Assembly: GCA_030149595.1 (NCBI GenBank)
Contig: JASFBI010000112.1
Coordinates: 1 to 6,508, forward strand
Length of the DNA: 6,508 nucleotides
Source: Desulfobacterales bacterium
Lineage (GTDB): Bacteria; Desulfobacterota; Desulfobacteria; Desulfobacterales; DAOWNP01
Reading direction: 5' to 3'
In this document: positions 1 to 6,508 of the stretch, one piece after another
Layout of the letters: the number at the start of each line of letters is the position of its first letter
How positions within the stretch are numbered: position 1 is the first letter of the stretch
The notes under the pieces: model-generated
Told to the model about the DNA's origin: nothing
Databases searched by the model: none
What the model saw: the letters and a program-made list of their open reading frames with translations, nothing else
Position numbers and translations under genes: made by a program

Positions 1-58
1 GCAAACCTGGATGAAAAATCCAGATCGGCATCATGGCCGTTATATTAAGAGGCATTAA
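1..58. other. Window-edge segment: possible gene tail or paired hairpins
   Basis: This stretch is visibly less AT-rich than the 330 bases after it. Read on the + strand it is open to the left edge in two frames: one gives a tail ending SRSASWPLY with a stop at 46-48, the other a tail ending HHGRYIKRH with a stop at 56-58. Either could be the C-terminus of an upstream gene, and I cannot choose. It also contains two small adjacent inverted repeats, CTGGAT/ATCCAG (7-12 and 18-23, loop GAAAA) and CGGC/GCCG (26-29 and 36-39), so it could instead be a structured non-coding end. No family is recognisable. Confidence 0.3.
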
Positions 59-248
59 ACATTGTATCTATAAAAATATGGAAATTTTTCTAAGCTAAAT
101 ATAAAAGTTTAAATAAAAGCAGTCAAATAAAAAAACAAATTAAAAAGGTTTGAACCTCTCTATTTATGTATGGCAGAGTTTTATCAACGGTTAAAATTTG
201 AGACTGGTATTGAAGTTGTGAAAAGATGGTGGTTTTTTTCTGTAAAAA

Positions 249-283
249 AATTAAATAAATAATTCTTGAAAATTTATTTAATT
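249..283. repeat. 12-bp perfect inverted repeat, possible operator
   Basis: The left arm AATTAAATAAAT (249-260) is the exact reverse complement of the right arm ATTTATTTAATT (272-283), separated by 11 bases. Both arms are pure A/T. No GC stem with a U-tract follows, so a classical intrinsic terminator is unlikely. It lies directly upstream of a perfect TATAAT box, which would suit an operator for a regulator of the transporter operon. Because the arms contain only two bases, chance is a real alternative. Confidence 0.45.
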
Positions 284-291
284 ATTATAAT
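266..291 (+). promoter_or_regulatory. Candidate promoter for the transporter-TPR operon
   Basis: A consensus -10 hexamer TATAAT lies at 286-291. The best -35-like hexamer, TTGAAA at 266-271, is only 14 bases upstream, shorter than the usual 16-18. At standard spacing no good -35 box is present. If used, transcription would begin near 298 and give a leader of about 95 bases. The right arm of the 249-283 inverted repeat occupies most of the spacer. The call rests mainly on the perfect -10 box in otherwise AT-rich DNA. Confidence 0.35.
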
Positions 292-392
292 CTGTTTAAC
301 ATCTATTTAAAAAAAGCCAAAAGAATGAAATGAATCTTAGCCATTTTATGGTCAAAAGAAAATTAGTTTCAAAAAAAACTTAAGGGAAAAAA

Positions 393-2531
393 ATGCACAT
401 TGCCAATTTACTTTTTAAAGAAATAGTTCCTGTTTCAAAAAGAGGGTACTGGTTTTTTTCTTTAATTATACTTTTTTCTTTGTTATCAATAATATTGATA
501 GTAGATTTGTCTCCAAAAGTAGAAAATGATTTTTTCTTTTCCACAGATGATCCGCAACTCCAAGCATCTCAAAAAATATCAGAAAAATTCCCTTTACGAT
601 CACAAATAATTATTACTATATCCAGTAAAGATATTTTCTCAGAAGCTTTTTTAAAAGAAATAAGATTTTTAACAGAAGAGCTCTCTTCTTTAGATAAGGT
701 TGCAGGGGCATTTAGCCTTACAAAAGGACCAGATAAACCAGAAAATGTTTTAAAATCAGAATTTTGGAAGCGTCTTCTTTTGTCAAAAGATGGTAAGTCA
801 ACAAATATTGTAATCTCTTTAAAAGAAGAATACGATAAATCTTTCATTGAAAAAGTTGAAAAGGTTGTATACAAATATGGTTCCTCTGATTTTTATCTTG
901 AAATTTCGGGGGTTCCATATGTTATTGAACAAATCAGGCGTCATTTAGTAAATGATCTTAAAACATTCAGTATTGCATCTGTATTTATTTTTGGCTTTTT
1001 TATTTTTGTTCTTTTTCGTTCATGGAGTATTGTTACATGCACAATAATAACCTGTGTAACAAGTTGCACCATGACTCTTGGTCTGCTTCATGTGCTGCAT
1101 ATTCCCATTGGGATTTTAACTACAAATATTGCAACTATTGTTTTTGTATTAACACTTTCCCATATAATTTTTATAACATCAAACTGGAAGCAAAATTCAC
1201 AAACAGCTGTAGATAATATTTATGACAATATAAACAAAGCTGTCAAAGAAACTTTTAATGCTTCATTTTGGTGTATGCTCACAACTTTTTTTGGTTTTTT
1301 AAGCCTTCTTCTTGCCCAGGCAAAACCCTTAAGGGAATTAGGTATATCAGGAGCAATAGGCTCTGGTACAGCAATTATTATGGCATATTCTGTTTATCCT
1401 GTCTTGATTGCTATTATGCCAAAAAAAATATTTAAGAGGAAACCTTTTATATTTTTATTTCCCGAGTTTTTATTAAAATTAAGATTAAAACCATTTGCAA
1501 TAGGATTGTTAATAATACCTGTTTTAACAGCTTATGGTCTGTTTTATACAGAAACAGACCCAAGTCTTTTATCTTATTTTCAAAAAGGGAGCAAATTGTT
1601 AAATGGCCTTGAAGCTGTTGATCGGAATTTAGGAAGCAGCACGCTTAACATTGTCATAAGAGACACAAACGATCATACATTTTATTCAGATGATGTTTAC
1701 AAAAAACTTCAAAACTTGCAAAACATGCTTGAATCAGATCCATCTACAGGAATGATTTTATCCTTATCTGTTCTTTTTGCCGAAGGAGAACGTAGTCCGG
1801 TAGCTACTCTGTTTGATCGTGAGCATCTTCTGGATCTTCTTTCTTCAGACAAGTTTGATTACATTGCTCTGAATTTTGTTACAAAAGACAGAAAACAGAG
1901 CTTATTCTCCATTTTAATGCATGAATCCACAAGGTCTGTTCCCCGTGAAGCAATAATTGACGGTATAACAGAAAAAATCCGCAAGGCAGGTTTTATTCCA
2001 GAGTTAATCGGTGGACTTTTTCCTCTTCAGGCAGAAATGTCAAAGCTGATTTTAAACAGTATTTATACCGGCCTTGGTGGTTTAACGCTGCTTTTTATCG
2101 TAATTTCCATGTTTGTATCAGGTTCTGTGCGTATAACTTTTAACATGCTGATTTGTCTTGTTTCTATTCCAGTTTTTATGCTGGGGATGATGGGATATCT
2201 TAAAATGCCGCTTGATATAATTGTTTCTCCTGCAGCTAATGTTGCCCTTGGTATTGGAATAGATTCTATGATTCACCTTGTCATGCGGGTAAGGCGTATA
2301 AGAAAAACAGGTGGAAGCACTTTAAATACATGGATTCAGGCCAGAAATGAACTTTTTATGCCAATTATGGGATCAACGGTCATTGTAACTGCAGGGTTTG
2401 GTGTGTTTAGTTTATCAAGCTTTCCGCCAAATCAGATTTTTGGAATAGCTGTAGTTATGGGAACAATATTTGCTGGAGCAACAGCACTTGTAACCATGCC
2501 TTATCTATCTGTAAAAATAAAAAATGTATAA
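393..2531 (+). CDS. MMPL/RND-superfamily membrane transporter (predicted exporter)
   Basis: This 712-residue inner-membrane protein has the duplicated RND layout. TM1 is at about 19-37, then an external domain (38-190), a block of five helices (about 191-208, 213-233, 240-262, 292-308, 318-342), TM7 (about 367-384), a second external domain (385-553) and five final helices (about 555-575, 582-601, 608-630, 656-674, 683-705). The second half carries the MMPL/COG1033-type motif GIGIDSMIHLVMR (620-632), with Asp624 inside the membrane as expected for a proton relay. The matching helix of the first half reads VLTLSHIIFITSNW (252-265) and has no acidic residue. Families of this type export lipids or other hydrophobic molecules using the proton gradient; the substrate here is unknown. 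At 712 residues it is compact, with external domains of about 150-170 residues each. The ATG is supported by AAGGG six bases upstream. No LolA-like lipoprotein, periplasmic adaptor or outer-membrane partner gene is visible. The TPR gene follows after 38 bases. Confidence 0.9.
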   Translation: MHIANLLFKEIVPVSKRGYWFFSLIILFSLLSIILIVDLSPKVENDFFFSTDDPQLQASQKISEKFPLRSQIIITISSKDIFSEAFLKEIRFLTEELSSLDKVAGAFSLTKGPDKPENVLKSEFWKRLLLSKDGKSTNIVISLKEEYDKSFIEKVEKVVYKYGSSDFYLEISGVPYVIEQIRRHLVNDLKTFSIASVFIFGFFIFVLFRSWSIVTCTIITCVTSCTMTLGLLHVLHIPIGILTTNIATIVFVLTLSHIIFITSNWKQNSQTAVDNIYDNINKAVKETFNASFWCMLTTFFGFLSLLLAQAKPLRELGISGAIGSGTAIIMAYSVYPVLIAIMPKKIFKRKPFIFLFPEFLLKLRLKPFAIGLLIIPVLTAYGLFYTETDPSLLSYFQKGSKLLNGLEAVDRNLGSSTLNIVIRDTNDHTFYSDDVYKKLQNLQNMLESDPSTGMILSLSVLFAEGERSPVATLFDREHLLDLLSSDKFDYIALNFVTKDRKQSLFSILMHESTRSVPREAIIDGITEKIRKAGFIPELIGGLFPLQAEMSKLILNSIYTGLGGLTLLFIVISMFVSGSVRITFNMLICLVSIPVFMLGMMGYLKMPLDIIVSPAANVALGIGIDSMIHLVMRVRRIRKTGGSTLNTWIQARNELFMPIMGSTVIVTAGFGVFSLSSFPPNQIFGIAVVMGTIFAGATALVTMPYLSVKIKNV

Positions 2532-2553
2532 TTTAAGACAAAGTCATTGAAAA

Positions 2554-2572
2554 AAGGACAAAAAATAAATTG
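2554..2572 (+). promoter_or_regulatory. Ribosome binding site and TTG start of the TPR gene
   Basis: AAGGA (2554-2558) lies 11 bases before an in-frame TTG (2570-2572). No ATG or GTG occurs between the preceding stop and the conserved TPR region, so TTG is the most reasonable start. The long spacing and TTG predict weaker translation than for the transporter upstream. An ATT at 2546 in the same frame is a far less likely start. Confidence 0.6.
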
Positions 2573-3244
2573 CTGAACAATAAAAAAAACAGAGCTCAAG
2601 CAATAAAAAAAGCTGGAAAACAAGCATTAGAGGAAGGTGATTATAAAAAAGCTATTAAACTATTTAAAGAGTCTATAGCAATATACAGAGAGCAGGATGA
2701 TAAAGAGGAGGAAGCCTTTCTGTTAAATAATACCGGTCAGTGTTATGCAATGGATAGCCAACCTGATAAGGCTATAGAGTTTTACAAGGCTTCTGTAAAA
2801 TTGCTTAAAAAGCTTGGTAAATTAAATGCTGAGGCCATGGTTTTTAATAATATCGGACATTTAAATGTACTGACAAAACAGTATGATCAGGCTATTTGTG
2901 CATTTATCAATGCACATAATATTTTTAATGATCTTGGTGATAATACAGGTAAAGCTTCTCAATTGCAAAATATAGGTTCTGTCTACAGGGATACTAAGGA
3001 AAGTGAAAAAGCTTTAGATGCTTATACCCGTTCCATTACAATTTTTGAAGAGATAGATAATAAGCTGGAGATAGCTAATCAATGTACTAATATCGGGTAT
3101 ATTTATTTTATGGATAATAAATTAGAGCCGGCTTTAAAATGGTATAAAAAAGCTTTTGCATTTTATGATGAATTAAATGAAAAAGCCAGGGCAGAAATGA
3201 CAAAAGAAAATATAAAAAACATTCAAAAACAGATTTCCCCATAG
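2570..3244 (+). CDS. Tetratricopeptide-repeat protein (cytoplasmic adaptor, partner unknown)
   Basis: This 224-residue protein is made almost entirely of TPR helix pairs. A first repeat (about 9-41, with GDYKKAIKLFKESIAIYRE) is followed by four repeats at an exact 40-residue spacing. The landmark Asn-Xaa-Gly signatures are NNTGQCYA (53-60), NNIGHLNV (93-100), QNIGSVYR (133-140) and TNIGYIYF (173-180), followed by the usual EKAL/QAI-type second helices. The 40-residue period is that of the LGN/GPSM2-like (TPR_12) class rather than the classic 34-residue TPR. The N-terminus is lysine-rich (MLNNKKNRAQAIKKAGKQ) with no signal peptide, membrane helix or lipobox, so the protein should be cytoplasmic. 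No catalytic domain is attached. Such proteins scaffold protein-protein contacts. Its place 38 bases behind the transporter gene suggests co-transcription and a possible role with the transporter, but this is inference from position. Confidence 0.88.
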   Translation: MLNNKKNRAQAIKKAGKQALEEGDYKKAIKLFKESIAIYREQDDKEEEAFLLNNTGQCYAMDSQPDKAIEFYKASVKLLKKLGKLNAEAMVFNNIGHLNVLTKQYDQAICAFINAHNIFNDLGDNTGKASQLQNIGSVYRDTKESEKALDAYTRSITIFEEIDNKLEIANQCTNIGYIYFMDNKLEPALKWYKKAFAFYDELNEKARAEMTKENIKNIQKQISP

Positions 3245-3273
3245 ACTTTTTTTTTGAAGAACAAGAAAAGAGT

Positions 3274-6060
3274 TTATTTTATTGATTTTAAATAGCTTTG
3301 CTGTGCATCTATTAGATGTTTTTCTAATTTAGGATATCCATATGGTTTTGATAAAATAGCATGTACACCAAGTTCTTTAAGAGCTTGAACACGTTTATCA
3401 TCTTTTTCAAGAGATGATATTATTATTGTTTTGGTATTTGCATAACGCTGGTTAGATTTAATATATCTGACTAAAACCACACCATCCATATTGGGCATTA
3501 CAATATCAGAAATAATAAGCATGGGTTGAAAACTTCCAAGAAGTACAGACGCTTCAATTCCGTCATTTGCTATCTTTATCGTCCATGCAGGGTAATGTTT
3601 TTTGATGCTATACTTGATAATTGTTGAAGTTGTTTTATCATCCTCAACAATAAGCAGTCTGAAACTTTCTGCTTTAACTTCTGGAATGCTTGTATCTTCT
3701 TTAACAGCGCAGTATTTATTAAGTATTTTTCTTATAACATCCCTTTTGACTGGTTTTGCTATAAAATCATCCATACCAGCTTGTTTGCAGGCTTTTTTGT
3801 CAGATTCAAAAACATTTGCTGTCATTGCTATAATGGGAATATTGATGCCTGCTTTATGAATTTTCTCTGTTGCTTTAAGGCCATCCATATTTGGCATTTG
3901 CATATCCATGAGAATAATATCATAATTACCTGCTTTTGCTTTTTCAACAGCAATAATACCGTCTTCAGCTATTGTTGCTGTATGGCCCATTTTGGTAAGC
4001 ATCTTTTTAGCAAGCAGTTGATTAACCTTGTTATCTTCTGCAACAAGAATATTATAACTAATTATTTTTGCCTGCGTTACAGATTGCTCTGTTAAAAAGG
4101 GTTGTGATTTTTGTGAAGTACTTTTTTCAAGAATTTTATGTATCATTTTTACAAGGGTCTGTTTCTTTATAGGTTTAAATAAATAACCTGCAAACCCTCT
4201 TTCTTTTATTTTTTTGATAACCTGGCTTCTTGTATCTGCTGTAATTGCGATAGCTGGAGGTGTGTTTTCCATATATTTATATGTTAGTTTTTTAAGCAAA
4301 TCATAACCATCTGTATCAGGCATCATAATGTCAGATAAAATCACTGCATCATCATTTGATGAAATTTCTAATGCTTTGTCTGCTGACAGTGCAGTTTTTG
4401 GAATCATTTCAATCCGTTTTACAATATCAGCTATAATGCGGAGAGCATCAGGGTTATCATCTATAATTAAACATGCGCGGCCATGCAAATCAGGTGTAAC
4501 TATATTTTTTTCAATGCTATCTATTTTGTCGACTTTAACAAGGTTTACAGTAAAGAAAAAACGGGAGCCTTTTCCAGGAGTACTTTCAACCTGTAACTCA
4601 CCGCCCATAAGAGAGGTAAGTTTTTTTGAAATTGTTAAACCAAGTCCAGTCCCGCCATATTTTCTTGTTGTACTTCCATCTGCCTGGGTAAAAGGTTCAA
4701 AGATTTTTGCAGCCTGCTCGTTTGTCATCCCAATACCTGTATCTTTAATAGATATTTCAACAGCAGTATCTTTTTCAGTTTCACTTTTTATTTTTGCCTG
4801 TAAAATAATATTACCTTTTTCAGTAAATTTTGCAGCATTACTAAGCTGATTTATTATTATCTGTTTTAATCTTGTAGGATCCCCTTTAACTATTGAATAA
4901 ACATCATCTCCTATGTCAACAAGAAGATCTACTTTATCACTATTAACTTTTGTGCGAACCATATCGCAAACTTCATATAATAAATTTTCAAAGTTAAACT
5001 CTATATTTTCCAGATCAATTTTATCAGACTCTATTTTTGTTAAATCAAGAATATCATTAATAAGAGAAAGAAGTGTATCAGAGCACTGATTTACAGTACC
5101 AAGTAATTCACGCTGTTCTTCAGTAATCTCCATATCAAGAACCATTGAAGTAAATCCAATAATACCATTAATTGGTGTTCTGATTTCATGGCTCATACTT
5201 GCAAGAAATTGACTTTTTGCTCTGTCTGCACGTTCTGCATTTTCTTTTGCTTTTAAAAACTTAGTTGTTCGTATATCAACAAGCTCATTTAATTTTTTAG
5301 TTAGAATCCAACTTTCAAAATGGGCAGTAACCCTTGCTATAAGCAGGTCATTTAAAAATGGTTTTGCAAGAAAATCTGATGCCCCAGCCTTTAGCAGACG
5401 AATTTCAGTCTCCTCTCCGCTCTGGGATGTTAGAATAACAACAGGTATTCTGCCAAGTTGTTTGTGCCTTCTGATTTTTTTACACAATGCTTCTCCATCC
5501 ATAACAGGCATATGTAAATCACTAATAACTATATCAATCTTTTTTCCTGTCTCACTTGTCAAAAAATCCCATGCACACTGCCCGTTTTCAGCAGTAAAAA
5601 CATTAAAACCTGCTGATGTTAAAGCGTCAGATGCAACTTTCAAAATAAATCTGGCATCATCTACCACAAGAACAGAAGAGCCGGCAATATTTTTTTTTGA
5701 TTCATAAAGTCTGCATGCAGCGTCCATAAGTTCAGATTTTTCAAACGGAGTTTCAATAACCTTAGTAACATCAGCTACCCAAGCCGCATCTATAATCTGT
5801 TCATTGTCTGAATCAACTATTGCGAGTAAAGGCAGTGGTACAGTTGTTTCCGGCATAAACAGTTTTTCTTTTTTTATTTTTTCTACAGTGGGAGCAATGA
5901 TATCTGATGCAATAATAATAATATCAGGTAAGAATCTTTTAATATTATTAATAATATTGCTATCTATGTTAAACACAGCAACTTCACGTGTTAAACTTAT
6001 CAGCTCATGAACAATAAGCTTGCTTACAATTTTATTGCTACTTAACACAAGTATTTTCAT
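3274..6060 (-). CDS. Soluble hybrid histidine kinase with five receiver domains
   Basis: I place the start at the ATG at 6060 ([10 protein letters not shown], 928 residues). An upstream TTG at 6099 would add 13 residues but has no Shine-Dalgarno, while MKILVL is exactly the first strand of a receiver fold. Domains in order: REC1 (1-120), degenerate; REC2 (128-249; acidic pair D134/D135, phospho-Asp D181, T211, K233); a linker helix (250-283); HisKA (284-347; H-box SHEIRTP with His291); HATPase_c (about 393-508; N-box with N404/N408, G1 box DTGIGM 440-445, FEPF 454-457, G2 box GGTGLGL 469-475); REC3 (529-645; D534/D535, D577, T607, K629); REC4 (668-785; E675/D676, D719, T747, K769); REC5 (800-918; E806/D807, D852, S882, K905). 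The kinase core looks fully active, as do four receivers. There are no membrane helices, PAS, GAF or HAMP domains, no Hpt domain and no DNA-binding output. Phosphate probably moves from His291 to one of the C-terminal receivers and then to an Hpt protein encoded elsewhere. The gene stands alone and converges on the TPR gene. Confidence 0.93.
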   Translation of the reverse strand: MKILVLSSNKIVSKLIVHELISLTREVAVFNIDSNIINNIKRFLPDIIIIASDIIAPTVEKIKKEKLFMPETTVPLPLLAIVDSDNEQIIDAAWVADVTKVIETPFEKSELMDAACRLYESKKNIAGSSVLVVDDARFILKVASDALTSAGFNVFTAENGQCAWDFLTSETGKKIDIVISDLHMPVMDGEALCKKIRRHKQLGRIPVVILTSQSGEETEIRLLKAGASDFLAKPFLNDLLIARVTAHFESWILTKKLNELVDIRTTKFLKAKENAERADRAKSQFLASMSHEIRTPINGIIGFTSMVLDMEITEEQRELLGTVNQCSDTLLSLINDILDLTKIESDKIDLENIEFNFENLLYEVCDMVRTKVNSDKVDLLVDIGDDVYSIVKGDPTRLKQIIINQLSNAAKFTEKGNIILQAKIKSETEKDTAVEISIKDTGIGMTNEQAAKIFEPFTQADGSTTRKYGGTGLGLTISKKLTSLMGGELQVESTPGKGSRFFFTVNLVKVDKIDSIEKNIVTPDLHGRACLIIDDNPDALRIIADIVKRIEMIPKTALSADKALEISSNDDAVILSDIMMPDTDGYDLLKKLTYKYMENTPPAIAITADTRSQVIKKIKERGFAGYLFKPIKKQTLVKMIHKILEKSTSQKSQPFLTEQSVTQAKIISYNILVAEDNKVNQLLAKKMLTKMGHTATIAEDGIIAVEKAKAGNYDIILMDMQMPNMDGLKATEKIHKAGINIPIIAMTANVFESDKKACKQAGMDDFIAKPVKRDVIRKILNKYCAVKEDTSIPEVKAESFRLLIVEDDKTTSTIIKYSIKKHYPAWTIKIANDGIEASVLLGSFQPMLIISDIVMPNMDGVVLVRYIKSNQRYANTKTIIISSLEKDDKRVQALKELGVHAILSKPYGYPKLEKHLIDAQQSYLKSIK

Positions 6061-6076
6061 GTGAGTATAACCTTTT
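6058..6076 (-). promoter_or_regulatory. Ribosome binding site deciding the kinase start
   Basis: On the - strand AAAAGG (6076 to 6071) lies ten bases before the ATG at 6060-6058. The spacing is slightly long but this is the only purine-rich site near either candidate start. The TTG at 6099-6097 is preceded by CTAAAAACCTAATTC, with no ribosome-binding sequence. This supports the shorter, 928-residue protein. Confidence 0.6.
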
Positions 6077-6279
6077 AAATATACAATTTTGAAAGACAAG
6101 AATTAGGTTTTTAGAGGTAAATAATTACTATTATGATATAGATTATTAATAAGGCAGAGAATTTGTTTTTGTGGAAAATATACTGTTTTATCTAAAAAAT
6201 TAATAATTTAACAGAAAATATAAGGATGATTTTAATTACTATGATGATTGAGAAACTATAACTTTACAACCATATTTTA

Positions 6280-6308
6280 TATATACAAAAGGAACTAATT
6301 AGTGTCAA
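6280..6308 (-). promoter_or_regulatory. Sigma70-type promoter for the hybrid kinase gene
   Basis: Reading the - strand, a perfect -35 hexamer TTGACA (6308 to 6303) is followed by exactly 17 bases and then TATATA (6285 to 6280), inside the A/T tract TATATATAAAATA. Spacing is optimal and the direction is toward the kinase ATG at 6060. Transcription would start near 6273. This is the best promoter match in the window. The -10 box matches the consensus at only four of six positions, so strength may depend on a regulator. Confidence 0.65.
6294..6303. promoter_or_regulatory. Perfect 10-bp palindrome inside the kinase promoter spacer
   Basis: ACTAATTAGT is self-complementary over all ten bases. It lies between the -35 and -10 boxes, sharing one base with the -35 hexamer. 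A dimeric regulator bound here would block or modulate RNA polymerase. No second copy is seen in the window, so the regulator cannot be named, and a chance palindrome remains possible. Confidence 0.4.
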
Positions 6309-6465
6309 GGGGTTTCATATTAAATTGGCATATATCCAAGTATATTATGTTGAGATAAATAATAATTAAAAGGTGCCTTTTTTTCTTGAAATATTGAATT
6401 ATAAGTTATACAATTTAATAAAGTAAGCTGTTTTCATTTTGTAACTATTCTAATTATGTCATTTT

Positions 6466-6496
6466 ACAGTATCTTCTTATTTAAACAAGATACTGT
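6466..6496. repeat. Strong 10-bp inverted repeat near the right edge
   Basis: ACAGTATCTT (6466-6475) is the exact reverse complement of AAGATACTGT (6487-6496), with an 11-base centre. The arms contain G and C and are less likely to be chance than the A/T-only repeat at 249-283. No T-run follows on either strand, so a classical intrinsic terminator is not supported. The arm centres are 21 bases apart, two helical turns, which fits a protein-binding dyad on one face of the DNA. A folded RNA element of a gene beyond the window is the main alternative. Confidence 0.55.
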
Positions 6497-6508
6497 GATT
6501 TCATCTTG

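Larger units (their letters stand above)
59..392. other. AT-rich intergenic leader upstream of the transporter gene
   Basis: There is no open frame of useful length on either strand. The stretch is dominated by A and T runs. It holds the inverted repeat at 249-283 and a candidate -10 box at 286-291. It ends in the transporter's Shine-Dalgarno AAGGG (382-386), six bases before the ATG at 393. Smaller palindromes such as AGGTT-TG-AACCT (146-157) and CCAT-TTT-ATGG (341-351) are too weak to call. I see no RNA gene. Confidence 0.7.
6061..6508. other. 448-base intergenic region upstream of the kinase gene
   Basis: No reading frame of useful length occurs on either strand. It contains the kinase promoter (6280-6308), the palindrome at 6294-6303, a minor TTGG/CCAA dyad (6325-6328 and 6336-6339), a small A/T-flanked hairpin AAAAG-GTGC-CTTTT (6368-6381) and the strong inverted repeat at 6466-6496. 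The transcript from the promoter would carry a leader of about 213 bases; I see no recognisable riboswitch or stable structure in it. The region is very AT-rich. Confidence 0.7.

Noticed and set aside
569..874. 101-codon frame on the - strand
   Set aside because: It is antisense to the first external domain of the transporter and has no family.
1022..1216. 64-codon + strand frame inside the transporter gene
   Set aside because: It is an out-of-frame overlap with transmembrane helices; the Cys/Tyr/Asn-rich translation is not protein-like.
3247..3255. T9 run after the TPR gene as an intrinsic terminator
   Set aside because: No GC-rich stem precedes it on the + strand, and on the - strand only a bulged A/T stem can form.
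3602..4095. Overlapping + strand frames of 85 and 104 codons
   Set aside because: Both lie antisense to conserved receiver sequence, and the second is a low-complexity Cys/His/Asn-rich translation typical of a shadow frame.
4328..4849. 173-codon open frame on the + strand
   Set aside because: It is wholly antisense to the kinase's ATPase and third receiver region, whose motifs are intact; its translation has no recognisable domain and reflects the low-stop complement of a real gene.
5462..6010. Two + strand frames of 81 and 68 codons
   Set aside because: Both are antisense to the two N-terminal receivers and have no supporting family.
6061..6099. N-terminal extension of the kinase from a TTG at 6099
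   Set aside because: There is no ribosome-binding sequence before it, and the extra 13 residues precede the natural first strand of the receiver fold.
6180..6186. ATACTGT shared between the kinase leader and the arm at 6490-6496
   Set aside because: A 7-base match is expected about once by chance in a window of this size, and no flanking similarity extends it.
6226..6261. 11-codon + strand frame after AAGG
   Set aside because: It is too short, and the purine run touches the ATG, leaving no spacing for ribosome binding.
6294..6345. Possible insertion-sequence end around the palindrome
   Set aside because: No matching inverted copy, target duplication or transposase sequence is present in the window.
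6368..6384. AAAAG-GTGC-CTTTT hairpin followed by T residues, terminator-like
   Set aside because: The stem is only five base pairs with a single G-C pair, too weak for an intrinsic terminator, and no + strand gene ends upstream.
6398..6403. TATAAT on the - strand as a second kinase promoter
   Set aside because: No acceptable -35 hexamer lies 16-18 bases upstream, and such boxes are expected by chance in DNA this AT-rich.

Overview
The window is very AT-rich and compactly coded, with long A and T runs between genes and codons strongly biased to A/T at the third position. Gene style suggests a Gram-negative environmental bacterium rich in signalling proteins. An AT-rich member of the Desulfobacterota (delta-proteobacterial) group is my best guess, but it rests on impression only; no taxonomic marker is present.

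Layout: (1) Positions 1-392 hold no convincing complete gene. The first ~55 bases are less AT-rich than what follows and may be the tail of an upstream gene or a pair of small hairpins. The rest is an AT-rich leader with a candidate promoter and a 12-bp inverted repeat. (2) 393-2531 (+) encodes a 712-residue MMPL/RND-superfamily membrane transporter. (3) 2570-3244 (+) encodes a 224-residue soluble TPR protein, 38 bases downstream and probably in the same operon, starting at TTG. (4) 3274-6060 (-) encodes a 928-residue soluble hybrid histidine kinase with five receiver-type domains, ordered REC(degenerate)-REC-HisKA-HATPase-REC-REC-REC. It converges on the TPR gene with a gap of only 29 bases. 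(5) 6061-6508 is non-coding. It carries a good sigma70-type promoter firing leftward into the kinase gene, a 10-bp palindrome in that promoter's spacer, and a strong inverted repeat at the right edge.

How the parts could work together: the transporter and TPR protein look co-transcribed, so the TPR protein may be an adaptor acting on the cytoplasmic side of the transporter or with its regulators. The kinase is on the opposite strand with its own promoter. It has no membrane segment, no recognisable small-molecule sensor and no DNA-binding output, so it is probably a hub that takes its input through its N-terminal receivers and passes phosphate through its C-terminal ones to a separate Hpt protein. 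A functional link between the kinase and the transporter pair is not shown by the sequence.

I see no CRISPR array, tRNA, rRNA, transposase or complete mobile element. The families are known. The most unusual items are the receiver-heavy kinase with a degenerate first receiver, its promoter-embedded palindrome, the half-site array at 6466-6508, and the transporter whose two halves differ at the usual proton-relay position.
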